Shown: in pieces, positions 34,269 through 46,088 of the stretch
Numbering within the stretch: position 1 is the first letter of the stretch
Layout: every line of letters begins with the position of its first letter
NCBI RefSeq assembly: GCF_016808335.1
Contig: NC_053143.1
Location: 52,049,441-52,113,440, forward strand
DNA: 64,000 nt
Direction of reading: 5' to 3'
DNA from: Panicum virgatum
Lineage: Eukaryota; Streptophyta; Magnoliopsida; Poales; Poaceae
Notes under the pieces: model-generated
Told to the model about the DNA's origin: nothing
The model's input: the letters and a program-made list of their open reading frames with translations, nothing else
Database searches by the model: none
Position numbers and translations under genes: made by a program

Positions 34269-37131
34269 CCCGCCTCCCTCCCCGCAGGCCGCAGCCCCAC
34301 CAATCACCCCCAACCCTAGCAATCGCCTACCACCACCGCCCGACACAGCCCCCCTAGCCGCACCCGATTCCGCCCTCGCTTGCCTTCGCCTCCAAGCGAC
34401 GCCGCCGCCGCAACCCGCTAGGCCGGGGGGACAAAAAAAAAAGGCCCGACCCACCACGAGTCCTGTACTACGAGGAATAGCGACGGACCCGCTAGGCCGC
34501 CGGAATTGACGACAGGCGGCGCCGCGGAGGAAATCTGGGGGTGCGGCCACGGAGATTCGGGCTGGGGTAGCGGGAACCGGAGGGAATCTCGGCGGGGCGG
34601 GGGCCGGGCGGGTGGTGGGTGGCGCGCCACGGCGAGGCCGGAGGAGGCGGAGCGGAGGTTTGATTCGAACGGGATTTCGATTTTTTTTCTCTGTTCGGAG
34701 TTTTTTGAAAAGTGGTATGGTTAAAATCCGGAAGCGGCGGGGTGGCCCACGTGCCAGTGGGACGGGGTGGTAGTGGCCGCCGCCGCGGGGGGAGGGGAAC
34801 ACGTGGTGGTCCCAGGCCCGCGCGTGCCGTGGCCGGTTGGACCCACCGGGCAGCCGGCAGCGGGTCGGTTCAGTGGGACCCATGGGCCAGGTTTCGCCAG
34901 GTAGGCAAGCGCGGGCCCACGCGCCAGTGGCTGGTGGGGGCGGCGTTCGCGGGGGGCCCAGCTGGCTGTGGGGGGCGCGTGCGCTGCGCCCTCGTATGAT
35001 CCGAAGCCCCGGCGGGCAAATTACCCCGCGCCACCTCGCCGGCGGCGATCGCCGGAGCCGGAGGAGGCGGGGGCCTGGAGGATCTTACGCGGATTGCAGG
35101 TGAGGCGCTCCAGATTCTGCCGAACTCTTGGGTTTTCCACTTTTCCCATTCTTTCCTTGATGCTCGCCGCGGCGCTCCACCTCGAGGCAGAGATGGATGG
35201 GCGCGTGCACGGCCATGGCCAGTTGGCCACCCCTGGTGCCCGATCCCGAGACATCGCGTCGCGATCTTGTGTTTCTTTTTCGTGGCTGTGCTCTGCTCGC
35301 ACCCCTGGCTCCGCGCTCAGCTCCGTTCGCCTTGACGTGAGGGTTGCTCTGGATTTGGGAGAGGGCACGGGGTACAGCGAAATAGAGGTCAGGTCTGCCA
35401 TGAGGATCAAGGCACTGCCTAGGATTTTCTTGCATTTGCATCCTATTCCAAATTCCATCGGAAGAGCCATATTCCAATTGCAAGCCAGTTGGCCACTGGC
35501 TCTGTGCCTCTGTGGCTCGCGCTCTGGTGATTTGAGGCGGTGTCCTGCACTGTTTAGTTTCTCTGAATGTTCAGAATGTTGTGGCGGCACCTGAAACTTG
35601 GGATTGATGTTTCAGCTTTCACTCCCATGGTTTTTTCAAAGATCAGAGACGTAGGTCACTCATGGTCCCATGGATGACTTGTCAGTGTGGTGACCTGATG
35701 CAAAAAGCAAAGGATGTCGGCTACTTGCTTGTTCATGTGTCAAAGAAAAAGATTCCTATGGCTATGGGACTTCCACTACAGTCCATCCCTGTGTTGGAAC
35801 ATTTTCAGTGAGATTCCTCATAGGAACTCGAGTTCGCCCTGGTTTCCCTTTCTTTTCAATTGTCACTGCAGCCTGTTTCATAGAAAAAACAATGCACGAT
35901 TCAGTATAGTTTTCTTAAAAATAAATAAAGAAAAAAACATTCAAAGTTTAATACAGCACTCGTTCATTGATTTCTTGGTTTCCTGGCTGCAGTTCCACGG
36001 ATGGAGTTGCAATTTACAGGTGCGAGGAGATCAGAACATACCAAGGTATGCAGGCAGCTTATTTCTTCTACCGGGCCATGGTTAAATATTTAACTGAAGG
36101 GTTGGTAACTTTGGCACCGCAAACAGATTGAACAACGGACACTCTGAAGTTGTTTCCGGGTGACAAGTCTGAATCCCAGGACAAGCAGCACGTTCTTTTG
36201 TTTTTATGGCGCTGAACATTACTTGTCCTGTTAGTAATAATTTACTGGATCACAGAAGCAAGTAGGGGTCCATCGGCGTCCTTATGCTTTAATTCACATG
36301 GGCAAGCTGTAGCTACGTTGAATGCCCTTTTCTTCGGATCATGCACGGTGGTTGACCGTCTATTTGGATGACTCGTTTGTTTATTTGTGACATAGTACCT
36401 ACATTTTGATCTATTATCATGTTTAAATATTTCTTCCGACCAATAACAATTGTTGAACAATAAGTTGCTGCTTAATAATTTTTTTAGCACCCATGTTTCT
36501 ACTAGGTTGAGTATGTTTTTGGACATGATAAGCCGGATCATTGTAGGAAAAAAAGTTCAAGCATGTGTATGAACTTATGAAATGATTCTTCCTACAAAGA
36601 ACTTAAGAAGTGTCTTGTCTAATTTACTGCAATGATGGCAGGTGCTTTCTAGCTCTCAGCACAGTAACTTTTAGAAATTACTATTTTTTAGCGTTAATTT
36701 TAAATTTATCTCCTATAATCTTTGGATTGTTGTACAAAATACATTATATATAAATACTTTTCTGTGGATGAAAAACCACAAAAATGATAACGGAACGGAA
36801 AATACTTGCTGTGCATCGGAACCAAAATGTTATTGTTATGATACTGTAGGGTGTTTCTTTTTGTTTTCAAAAATTTTGAAACCATCACAACCAAAAGCAT
36901 AAGCACTAATTACAATTCTATTTCCATTTACCAATATCCCTCACATCCTTTTGCCCTTCTGTGTCAAACCAAAAACAACAGACGAAGGGCCTAAGATAGT
37001 TACAACAGTCAAGGACTATGAAGTTAACAAACATACCATCAAACACCCACAAAACCACAAACAACCTTCAGAATCTTTTCACCACTAAAACAAACTAAAA
37101 TCAGAGCTTTTTAATCGGTATTAATGTATGG
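34269..37131. other. GC-rich NHX promoter region, then AT-rich spacer
   Basis: 34270-35600 is GC-rich, with NHX 5' untranslated sequence at its left edge. On the plus strand a good donor stands at 35098/35099 (GATTGCAG then GTGAGG), and an exon-like stretch with both splice sites at 36020-36045. This hints at a divergent non-coding transcript but no protein. 36100-37131 holds the kinesin 3' flank and nothing else recognised. Confidence 0.4.
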
Positions 37132-39896
37132 CTACGTTAGGCTAGACATCCTTCTCCTGTGCTGATGTAAGGGTGCTCTTTGAACCGGCCGGGAGACGAA
37201 GCTTCCCCTCCGCTGCGGTGCTGATGCAGCTGTCGAGTCCATGCTATTACTGCTTATGTTGATCAGATCAGACGACTTCACTGGCAAACACTTCATCTTA
37301 GGCACACTGGTTGAGAATGCTACTGACCTAGCCTTGGCTGCATTCTTGCAGCTGGAGTAGCTGAATGACTGGCTCCCACTCAGCTCAGCTTGATATCTAT
37401 TCACTGACTTTGCCAGCCTCGGATTACTGACAGAATTGCTTCCCGCGCTATGTCTTTGCCGGCTAGACACTGTCGATGACATGAAGTGGGGTACTGAGCC
37501 ATGGGAAACCCTGATCTTTGCCTTCTCAGTTGGGTGTGGGCTCTCTGTGGCATCAGTGTGACCTATCACTAGAGTGCTTCTTGGTGACCCCTTCTCATCA
37601 CTGAGAACCTGGCAAATAGATGAATTGAGCTTCTTCTTCTCTTCAAGAGTGATCTCTGCTCTACTTATTTGTTCATTGAGATACTTTTGCTCTTCATCGG
37701 CATCACATACTACCTTGTCAAGCTCTGCGATTTGCTTCTGCTTAAGCATTTTCAGATCCTACATCACGGAAAGGCACAATCTTTAAATTAGGAAAAAGTC
37801 CAGATTACTCGCCCCAAGTATCATCAAAGTCCAGATAATCCCCTAAACTATTTCTTGGTTCAAATATAATGAAACTCTTGCAAATATGGTAACAATTTTT
37901 AGTTCCATTTGTATACTTACTTCTGGAATGTCTCTATTTGACTCAATTGATCTTGCTCGTTTTGCAAAGCTCAGGGAACAGACTGTCTCGCCAACATCAT
38001 CCTCAGAAGGGCTGATGTGCACCACCATTAGAACTTTTGAACCATCACCTGTTATTTAGAATAAGATTAATTTCAAATTATCATGTTGGCAGGTTATATT
38101 GTTTTCGTAAAAAAAAAAGATCCAAACTGATATAACGGATGTTGCGTACCAAGTGAATCACTGAGAATCTGTGTAAGCTTGCTGTTTCTGCAGGAGTAAA
38201 AAAAAAGGGCCAGTATGAACATAAGCACTAATTAGTAACTGAAATGTTACTCTTTTTACCCCTAGCACACTATTCGAAATTTATATGCTAAGTTAACTGA
38301 ATAAGTCAGCTGTTACCTGTAAGGAACATGACTTCTCTTTCTCCTTAGTGCAGCAATAACATCTCCAAGTGCTGATAGGGAGAGGTTTATGGCCTTTCCC
38401 TCATCCATTGTCAACCCAGATGCACCAGTCTTCAGCAACCGCTCGCTACCTCCAAGATCGATGAGCCAGAGCTTGCTGACTTCTTCAGTGGCTCCATGCC
38501 TTCTTATGGTAATCCTTGCCAAGCTACACGTAGACAGAGCTAAGGCACATAAAATTGGGTACTGTTCAAATTACCATACGGCTGTAAATGAAAGTTTGTG
38601 GTTGAAACAGATTGTCAACCCACCAGTGCGACCGGCTCGAGACGTCATTGACATTTGTCCAAGATGTTGATCGGGCACGCCGTCCTCTGCAGTACCACTG
38701 GTTGGCTTTCTTCAGGTCCGGTATTGAGACATCGGTCAGCCCCTCAACTTCCACAGCACCGGTTTTAGTTGCCAGAATGCTGAGATTACTGAAGCATAGA
38801 AAGAAATTGAACATCGACATTTCCGGATTGAGAATTGGTAATCTTTCTTCATAGTTTAAATGTGAACATATAGTCTTACCATGCTGTGCTACATTCTGAT
38901 GGCCTGAATAGAGGCTGCCTTGGTGCCAACAAGTCCCTGAGACTTCCCAAGTAGACCTCAAGCATGCTTATGGAGAAAGAGTATGTGGATGAACTGTCTT
39001 CTGAAGCATGAGAAAACAGTTCTTGAATAGCTCGAGGAACAATACCGAGCTTACCATCAGTTCCTTCCTGCAATCAGTTATACCTTCTTTTATCAGAACT
39101 TCCGGGAAAAGGTGAGTGGAACACAGATGTGCCATAAATTTAGCTCAAATCTATTCAGAACGTGCACCAACCAACCATTGTGTAGGTTTTTCCTGTCCCA
39201 GTCTGGCCATAAGCGAGAATGCAGACATTGTGCCCGTCAAGTGCAGATCTGAGGATTGGTTTTACTTCTTGGAAAACATCCTCTGCATGGACCACACTAA
39301 AATGAATCATACTGCTGAAAAGAAAAATTGACAAGTGAGTGAAAGATTACCCTGTGTTGACTCCTGATCAAAAACCCTATCAACGCTGAACTCTTTTTTG
39401 ATCCCCACTGACTTGACTGCAATCTTCTCTTGTTCTACATTAACTGATGATTTGGTCTTCAAATTGTTCATTTGGACAAATGGCCGTACCCGGCAGAAGA
39501 CTCTAATACTTCCTAATTTTGGCCAAGCTCTGCGCTCAGATCTTTGGAAATTCAAGCACCAAGAACTGCTATCTAGAATTGAAGACTGTACCTTTCAGGT
39601 CAATGAGCTTGTCGAGTGCCTCCCGTCTTCTCCGGTCAAGATGTCGCTGCCTTGATCGTAGAACTGAAATCTCCTCTGAAACAACATTGGATTGAGATAA
39701 CTCCATCAGGTCTCGATGCAAAGTCACCATCACTTTACAGGCAACTCACAGTAAGTAAATTGATGCTGCTCCAACCTTGCAGATCTGATATGTCCTTGTC
39801 GTAGCCCACTAAGATTTCCCCATTCGGGAGCTCCAAGCTCAAGCTCTCCAATGGCACCATCACATTCACATGGCCTCCCATGGCTTCGCTCTCCAT
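37132..39896 (-). CDS. kinesin-14 family motor protein (10 exons, about 608 aa)
   Basis: This is a microtubule motor; kinesin-14 members move toward minus ends. Exons: 39896-39776, 39675-39592, 39512-39351, 39282-39176, 39067-38880, 38788-38624, 38523-38317, 38187-38150, 38048-37921, 37758-37132, all in phase. A short N-terminus leads to the neck [17 protein letters not shown] near residue 65, the kinesin-14 signature. The P-loop GQTGTGKT is at about 148-155, switch [11 protein letters not shown] at about 264-273 and switch [11 protein letters not shown] at about 295-303 (most kinesins have LAGSER). The motor ends near residue 395. A Lys/Glu-rich, probably coiled-coil stretch follows, then a Ser/Arg-rich tail. 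The segment [10 protein letters not shown] resembles the plant-specific KIN-14T/U group; the subgroup is inference. The first of two in-frame ATGs is taken as start (MESEAMGG). Confidence 0.93.
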
Positions 39897-40880
39897 GCAA
39901 AGGAAAACAAGAGCTGTTCTTCAGAGTTCAGACAAGCTGATTGCTGATCAGAGAAGAAGCCTATTGAACATCTTCATCTGCTTTTTCTTCCCAATGGAAC
40001 TGCAAAAAAGTGCCTGTTATCAGCATAACTGTGTAGATGGAATCTGAAACGGCTCAGAGCAAGAAAAGAATGAACAGGATGACAGCAGAAGGAATCTATT
40101 CCTTCACTTTTGCATGATTAGCCTGCACTTCTGCAGGGCTGGAAGACAGCAAATCGGGTGCGTGAAATGGAATCTTTACAGGCAAGAACGTCAACAAACT
40201 TCCCCAATACCTTATGATTATTGCATCTTCGCCTTCTCTTGCCTCTCAATCTCCTTTTCCAATGTAACCTCTGCAGGTAAAAAAAAGGAAAAGATTGTAG
40301 GAAGCATCAAGAAGAGGATTCCGTCTCAAGTGCAAGAAACATGAACAAGAGAATTTTTTGAATAGGTACCTTGAGAAGAATCTCCTGCTTCCTGAATTTG
40401 TTCTTGACTTGTCCCAATGCCAGAGCAAGAACAGCTATGAATGAGGAGAGCTGAAGGTGTGAGATAACAGGGAAGAGTAGAATTGGAGGAGTAAGCCAAC
40501 AGCCAAGTAGAGAATCTCTGCAATGCAGCTAGATGCTAATGATTGCGGCCCAAGACTTTTGCCCTTGATCTTTCTTGGATCTCGATGCCGAAAGTTGGGC
40601 TGTGCGAGTGGCAGCAATTACTGAAGTCCAAAAGCTCAAAGCAAACAGCTGCCTGTGAACAAAGATGAAGAAGAATCCTATCTCTCAAGCCACTGTAGTC
40701 CCAGCAATGGAGCAAGCAAAGCTATTCACCCAAAAAAAAGTGACAGGCACCACACTGGGAAGCCTCGAAAGGGATCTTTGCAATATAACACTAGGAAAAT
40801 CATCAAAGGAAGGAGAAGTGCAGGGATCAGAGAGAGAGAGAGAGAGAGAGAGAGCATGTGTCTGTGGCATTAGAATAGGT
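39897..40880 (-). promoter_or_regulatory. kinesin 5' flank with a GA microsatellite
   Basis: Upstream DNA of the kinesin gene carries an AG/GA dinucleotide run of 26 bases at 40829-40854, read as CT repeats on the coding strand. Such tracts are common in plant 5' untranslated regions. The transcription start was not located. Confidence 0.5.
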
Positions 40881-43639
40881 AGTATTCTTGTATTAGGAAA
40901 ACAGTTACGTGGCGTGGAGGTTGCCTGGATTTAGAAGATCCAGAGAAGAGGCGTGGTGGCCTGGTGGGGATCAGATTTAGAAAACGAAGGCGGAGCGCAA
41001 AGGGGTGGGGCCGGATCGTTTGTGGTGGATACTGTGTCTCCCAGCATTTGCTGTGTCTGTGTTGTCTGCTGGATTTAAGCTTTGGGCAGGAGGTTTGGCA
41101 GAAAAAGGGATACAGTCAGCTGCTGATTTGCTGGTAGCCTGTTGGTAATTTGTTTCATTTTGTACTTGAAAAGCTGACGTCGAAAAGCACTGAACTATTT
41201 TTCTACTTGGAACATTGGAAACAGAGTATGTATATTATGGGGTTGAGAATTGAGAGCAGGCATCATGGCTCGGTTTTTGCTTTCATGATGCTGCACATTG
41301 TCACTTTATGGCTTTATGCTGCAGTATCTTTGATCTTTCAAGGTATGATTTTTATATTGTACTTTCAGTTCATAATAAATGAATCATTGTCCCTTTTTTT
41401 TAGTTGATTGATACACACCATTGACTTTTTGTTCCGGTAGTATTAGCAGGTACCAAAGAATTCCATTTAATTCGTTCAAACTAATGATCATGAACTGAAC
41501 AAAAGTGCACTGCTCCTCCACATACTGTAGTGCAGTGAAGCGTCACAGAAAATCCAGACAATCTTTCATGATAATTGATAAAGTATCCTACATACTCCAG
41601 TGATGAATGATAGGGGTTATATGGTCCATGAATTTGACTCTGAAACTGCAAACCTACAAAGGGATCCGTACTACAGTAGACTTTAGAAGAACTATAATCA
41701 ATGGGATCAAACTGGATAGATCTTACCTGGCAGTAAAAGAATCTCCCTTGTACTCTTGTAAAACCACATTGCATGTAGCAGATTTCTTTCCCTCAAATGA
41801 AGGGAATACAAAAAAGTCACCCCTCATCTTTTGTTAATTGAAAAACGCCACAGTAAAGCTCTTTAACGGTACGGGGGAACATTGGCATCCAATGTTTCAG
41901 CTGGAATGCACACATTTTAGAAGAATTTCACATGCATTGTTACAAACCATACAAAGTTGGCTCAAAAAAATTTATATTCCATTTGGGCCTTCCGTGCATA
42001 TAAATGAGCTGACAAGCACAATATTTCACTGCTAGATCCATCCAAATTGCTCTAGCACCAAAGTTAGCAACGAGACAACATCAGCATCCTATGTCACTTG
42101 ATAAGCAATGAATGCAGTGCATTATACGGGAACACGGAAACACATTTTGCATGACAAAGGGGATGGCACAGAAGTCAAGAGAAGAGAACCTTGGTCCTCA
42201 AACTTCTCCTTTTTCAAGAAAATATCAGATGACTCTGAATGTGAAATGTCTTTATCTCGAAAAGAAAAAAAAAAGAGAAGCAAATCATACTAGAATTCCA
42301 TGGATAAAGATCACCACACATTCGGCTGCCCCTGCCATCACAACTCTTCTATCATGAACACTTGGATGCTGATAAAAGTAAACGTATGCTTGTATAGAAA
42401 TTCTATCATCTGGTAGCAAGTCCTGTCATACTGTACTGTAGCAAGAATTTGTTGTTCTATAGCAATTCTCAGCAAGAATTATAGAAAATTTAATTTGAGT
42501 AAGATCCAAAAATGTACCTCTCGTATTCATATTGTCGTATTTTTTCCTCAAACTGCAACTTTATTTGTCTTAAGTATTCCTGCATTGCTGCCACGTTCAG
42601 ATGGTTAACATGTCCTGATCACCTAAACAAAATAACAAGATTAGTCTGCATCTCCTGTGTAAAGTATGGCTGTGGTTTGCAAGTTAGTGGATGCCAACCC
42701 TAAGAAACAGGGCGATGTGCCTAATAAGGCCAAGATTTGAACTGATTAAGATATGGACCAAACTGCCTACAACTAACCGCCCCTATCCTGTCAACCCAAT
42801 GGCATTGGATGCCATACTTGCAGGCATTTCTTTAGGGCCCTTTTGCGGATGTGCATATCTTCATTATATCATTGCGGTTTTAATCTGGGACAAGCAGTGG
42901 TTTGCTATCCACAATCAATTTTTTAAGACATGCTAACTACTGAATTTGTCACCTTTCAGAACAATCCAAACAATGGAGACATCATGCGGTTCCTTTCACA
43001 CATTGATGTGAGCAAAACAGTATTACATGCATCAGATCAGATAGCCCCCTTGTTGATCTCTTGTACTTGAAAAGAGAAACAGTAGTGGTACCAGCACTGT
43101 ACAAATATACAATATCTGAAGAAGAAGAAAAAAATAAGGAGGCACGAATTGTACCACCAGATCAAGTATTTTTTTCAGGGTTCAGACAGAGTCACAACTC
43201 TGCTCACCAGTTACCATCCCAGTGCAAAGTCCATTACTAGCATTTTGCCGCTATTGTCCTGAATTGTCCAGTGCAGTAAATATAAAAACTGAAGAGCACC
43301 CGGGCTGCCATAACCACCAGGTGAAAGAGAATGGGGTGGAGGGAGGGCGACACCGACACATCAGGGACAAGCTGACAACAGTTTGTAGAGCTCCCATGTG
43401 AGGTCACTGGGCAGTCACAGTATGCATGCATGGCTTGGGTTTGTGCAGGGTTGGTTGGGTTGAGCAGTCTGAACTGAACTGAGAAGTTCATCTCTCTACT
43501 CCATGTGTGCAGTGCCAGTTCTCGCCAGCGCTGTGTGTGCATGCATGCAAAGCTTGGTGCAGGCTTGGCTTGGAGTCAAAGCCAGACAAGCCTTGCACAG
43601 TGATACGAGGCCACACTTGAAGGTCACACACACGCATTC
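40881..43639. other. intergenic DNA without recognised features
   Basis: Only short, domain-free open frames were found. No repeat boundaries or RNA genes were recognised. Confidence 0.45.
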
Positions 43640-44267
43640 GGGTAGACCGAACCGATCTTCGGTCATTTGCAAAATTCGGTTATCAAAAAATCAGGACCGA
43701 TCGGGTACTTAAAATAATGAAGACCGAGGAGTTCAATTTCGATTAATTCGGTTCGGTTTTCGGTCATGACCGAATTAACCGAAGTTGATATAACTTTTTT
43801 TTTTTGAGAAACCGGGATAGTTTTTCATTCAAGGTTTTGGTGATTACAGCTCATACAAAGACACCCTTGATAAAAATAAAAAATACATACTTGGAACACC
43901 AGGAGAGGGTTACAAGGACCGAAGTTGATATAACTAGATCACACAAATCGTTCTTGGGCTTCAATGACCGTGAGAAGTGAGAAGGGGGAGGAGCTTGGCT
44001 ACCTGTTTGACGGCCTGTGGGTGCAGGCTGCACATACTTGCATTTCTCACGGTAGTGGGTTGGGCCAACTGCTTAATGGGCCTCATAGTGTACAATTCGG
44101 TTACTTCGGGTATTTCGGTTACTCGAGGGGTGGAACCGAATAAACCGAACTTATTTCGGTTAGTAAAAAGTTAAGACCGAACTGTGACCGAAATTTTTGG
44201 TTTCGGTTTCGGGTAGTTCGGTTCGGTCTTCAGTTATACAGTTAATTATGTCCAGGTCTACACACAC
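43640..44267. mobile_element. hAT-like non-autonomous element with TTCGGTT subterminal repeats
   Basis: Many copies of TTCGGT and ACCGAA cluster near both edges (43640-43795 and 44090-44225), in opposite dominant orientation. The edges carry TAGACC at 43643 and GGTCTA near 44260. This matches plant hAT-type elements with dense subterminal motifs. No clear 8-bp target duplication was found, so one end may be lost. It contains a later retroposon insertion (43796-43917). Confidence 0.55.
43796..43917 (-). mobile_element. 5'-truncated LINE fragment with 18-bp target-site duplication
   Basis: A 122-bp insert starts with ten T and GAGAAACCGGG, which is the poly(A) end of a minus-strand retroposon. 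It is flanked by identical 18-bp repeats ACCGAAGTTGATATAACT at 43778-43795 and 43918-43935. The duplication consists of the host element's own sequence, so the insertion is younger than the hAT-like repeat. Confidence 0.92.
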
Positions 44268-44716
44268 TTCTGCCTGTGCAGCTTCTGCAGTGAAAAAAAA
44301 GGTGTGTTTGTGTTGGGATCTGATGCCGCGCCCGCCTCTGGTTGGTTGGCTGGCGGCCCGCCTTCTCCCGCGTGGGGCGCCGCGCCTCTCCGCGATCCAG
44401 TCACCACCCTGCAGCACGAGACCACCGATCGGCGGTGGCGGGAGGAGCTGCCTACAGGTCTAGGTAGCCATTGGCGATATGGATGGCAACGGGTACAAAT
44501 TACACGTGTGCTCACAGGTAAAAGCCCGCTAGGGCGAGAATCCGGGTATGCGTTTATGCCCACGGGTATGGGTGCGGATTTGTATTTGAACCCGGCCGGT
44601 AAAACTTCACGGGTTTGAAAAAGCTGTACCCGTGCCTGCTCTACCCGTGAACCCGCGACAACTGACATCTGAATCTCGTATACAAATATATAAGCAAGCT
44701 CAGGTTTTTCCACACA
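44268..44716. other. spacer with ACGGGTA-type degenerate repeats
   Basis: Repeated variants of ACGGGTA, ACCCGTG and CGGGTATG occur at 44490-44660, and related strings near 45700-45780. No gene is seen. Confidence 0.4.
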
Positions 44717-45060
44717 GGCTGTGTTTAGTTTACAAAACTTTACATCCAAAAATATCACATCGAATCTTTGAACACATGTATGAAGTACTAAATAAAGTCT
44801 GTTTATAAAACTTTTTGCACGTATAGGTTGTAAATCGCGAGACGAATCTAATGAGTCTACTTAATCCATGATTTGAAACAGTGATGCTACAGTAACCATC
44901 TGCTAATTATAGATTAATCATGGACTAATTAGACTCGTTAGATTCGTCTCGCGATTTACAATCCATCCGTGCAAAAATTTTTATAAATAGACTTTATTTA
45001 GTACTCTAAAATAACAAGATACCGTTTCAAAAAAAATTAGCAAAAGAACTAAACACGGCC
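44717..45060. mobile_element. foldback MITE, nearly palindromic (344 bp)
   Basis: The ends GGCTGTGTTTAGTT and AACTAAACACGGCC are inverted. The complementarity continues inward: TAAATCGCGAGACGAATCTA near 44830 pairs with TAGATTCGTCTCGCGATTTA near 44938, and AGTACTAAATAAAGTCTG near 44785 with its counterpart near 44990. The element can fold into one long hairpin. The end sequence resembles Tourist/PIF-Harbinger-type grass MITEs; no target duplication could be fixed. Confidence 0.85.
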
Positions 45061-46088
45061 TCATTCTACCCCCTACTCCCCTCCTCGCCTTGCCTTTTCC
45101 AGCCGCCGCCACCCGCCCACTCCACCGACACCTCCCATCCTTTTTTTTTGCATTTAAAAAAAATGACACCTCCCATCCCAACCCCGACGCCCCGTGCCCC
45201 CATCCGCATCTCCCCCGAGTCCTCACCCCCGGCTGGCCTCCTCCGCCGGTCCGCATCTCCCTCAACCCCTATCTCCGCCGATCCGCCCTTGTCTCCAGCT
45301 CCTCCAAGCCGCCGTCGCCAGCCCGCCCTCCGGCGTCCGGCCGCCCTCAAGCCGCCGCCGCTCGCTTGCCCTCCAACCGTCCCGCGTCCGGTCGCCCACC
45401 GCACCTGCAGGCCTGCATCGTGGGGCAGTGGCGCCCTGCAACCTGCATCGCTCGCCCGCCCCAGGCTCCCAGGCTAGGCAAGGTCGCGAGGAGGAGTAGG
45501 GGTGGTAAAGGGCCCAACATTTTGAACTAGAAAATCTAAGGATCGGGCCCTAAAAGGGCCGGGCTCTAAACATATGTATTTTTGAACTAAAATTTTTAAG
45601 GGTTTTATTGGGCTGTGAAGAGGCTATTAGGGTCATGGCCCATTAACACCCCGGAGGAGGCGAGCAGGGAGTGCTGGCGCCCACCCGCGCGGATCTCGCC
45701 GTACGCGGGTGACGGGTACGGGCATGGCTTTCCACCCGTCACGGGTCGTGGGTGCGGGTACGGGTTTGAGAGTTGCCTTGCGGGTGCAGATCATAATTGG
45801 CGATTTGGTGCCGCGTGGAGAAAGGGGGAGGCGAGGCGGTGTCTCTACCGCCCGCGCGCCGGGCATTAACTCCGGGCCGTGGAGCCGGACCACCTTCGCA
45901 TGCGGATAAGCGCGACGCCATGGGAGGACAGAGCTGACCTCGGAGCAGGTACACGAGGAGCGGAGGAGGGAGGCTCCCCGATTTTGCTCGATTCGCGTGC
46001 GGATTTGGGGTCTCCGGCTTCTGATCTGCCGCTTGATGCGGGGAATTTGGAGTTTCTCAGGGGCGGAGGAGCACGCCGCGGCGGCGAG
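45061..46088. other. C-rich repeats, then promoter of the membrane-protein gene
   Basis: 45060-45480 is C-rich with stop-free frames in several phases and no domain. 45490-45620 contains GGGCC-rich AT-spaced DNA. The part from about 45880 leads into the start codon at 46089 and should hold its promoter and 5' untranslated region; no TATA box was identified. Confidence 0.4.

Noticed and set aside
33894..34883. 329-codon minus frame giving NHX a longer N-terminus
   Set aside because: The added part is GC-rich and unlike any NHX; the frame also runs through the first intron. The ATG at 34268 gives the family's usual length.
34968..35594. 208-codon plus frame and 189-codon minus frame
   Set aside because: Mutual shadows in GC-rich promoter DNA with no domain.
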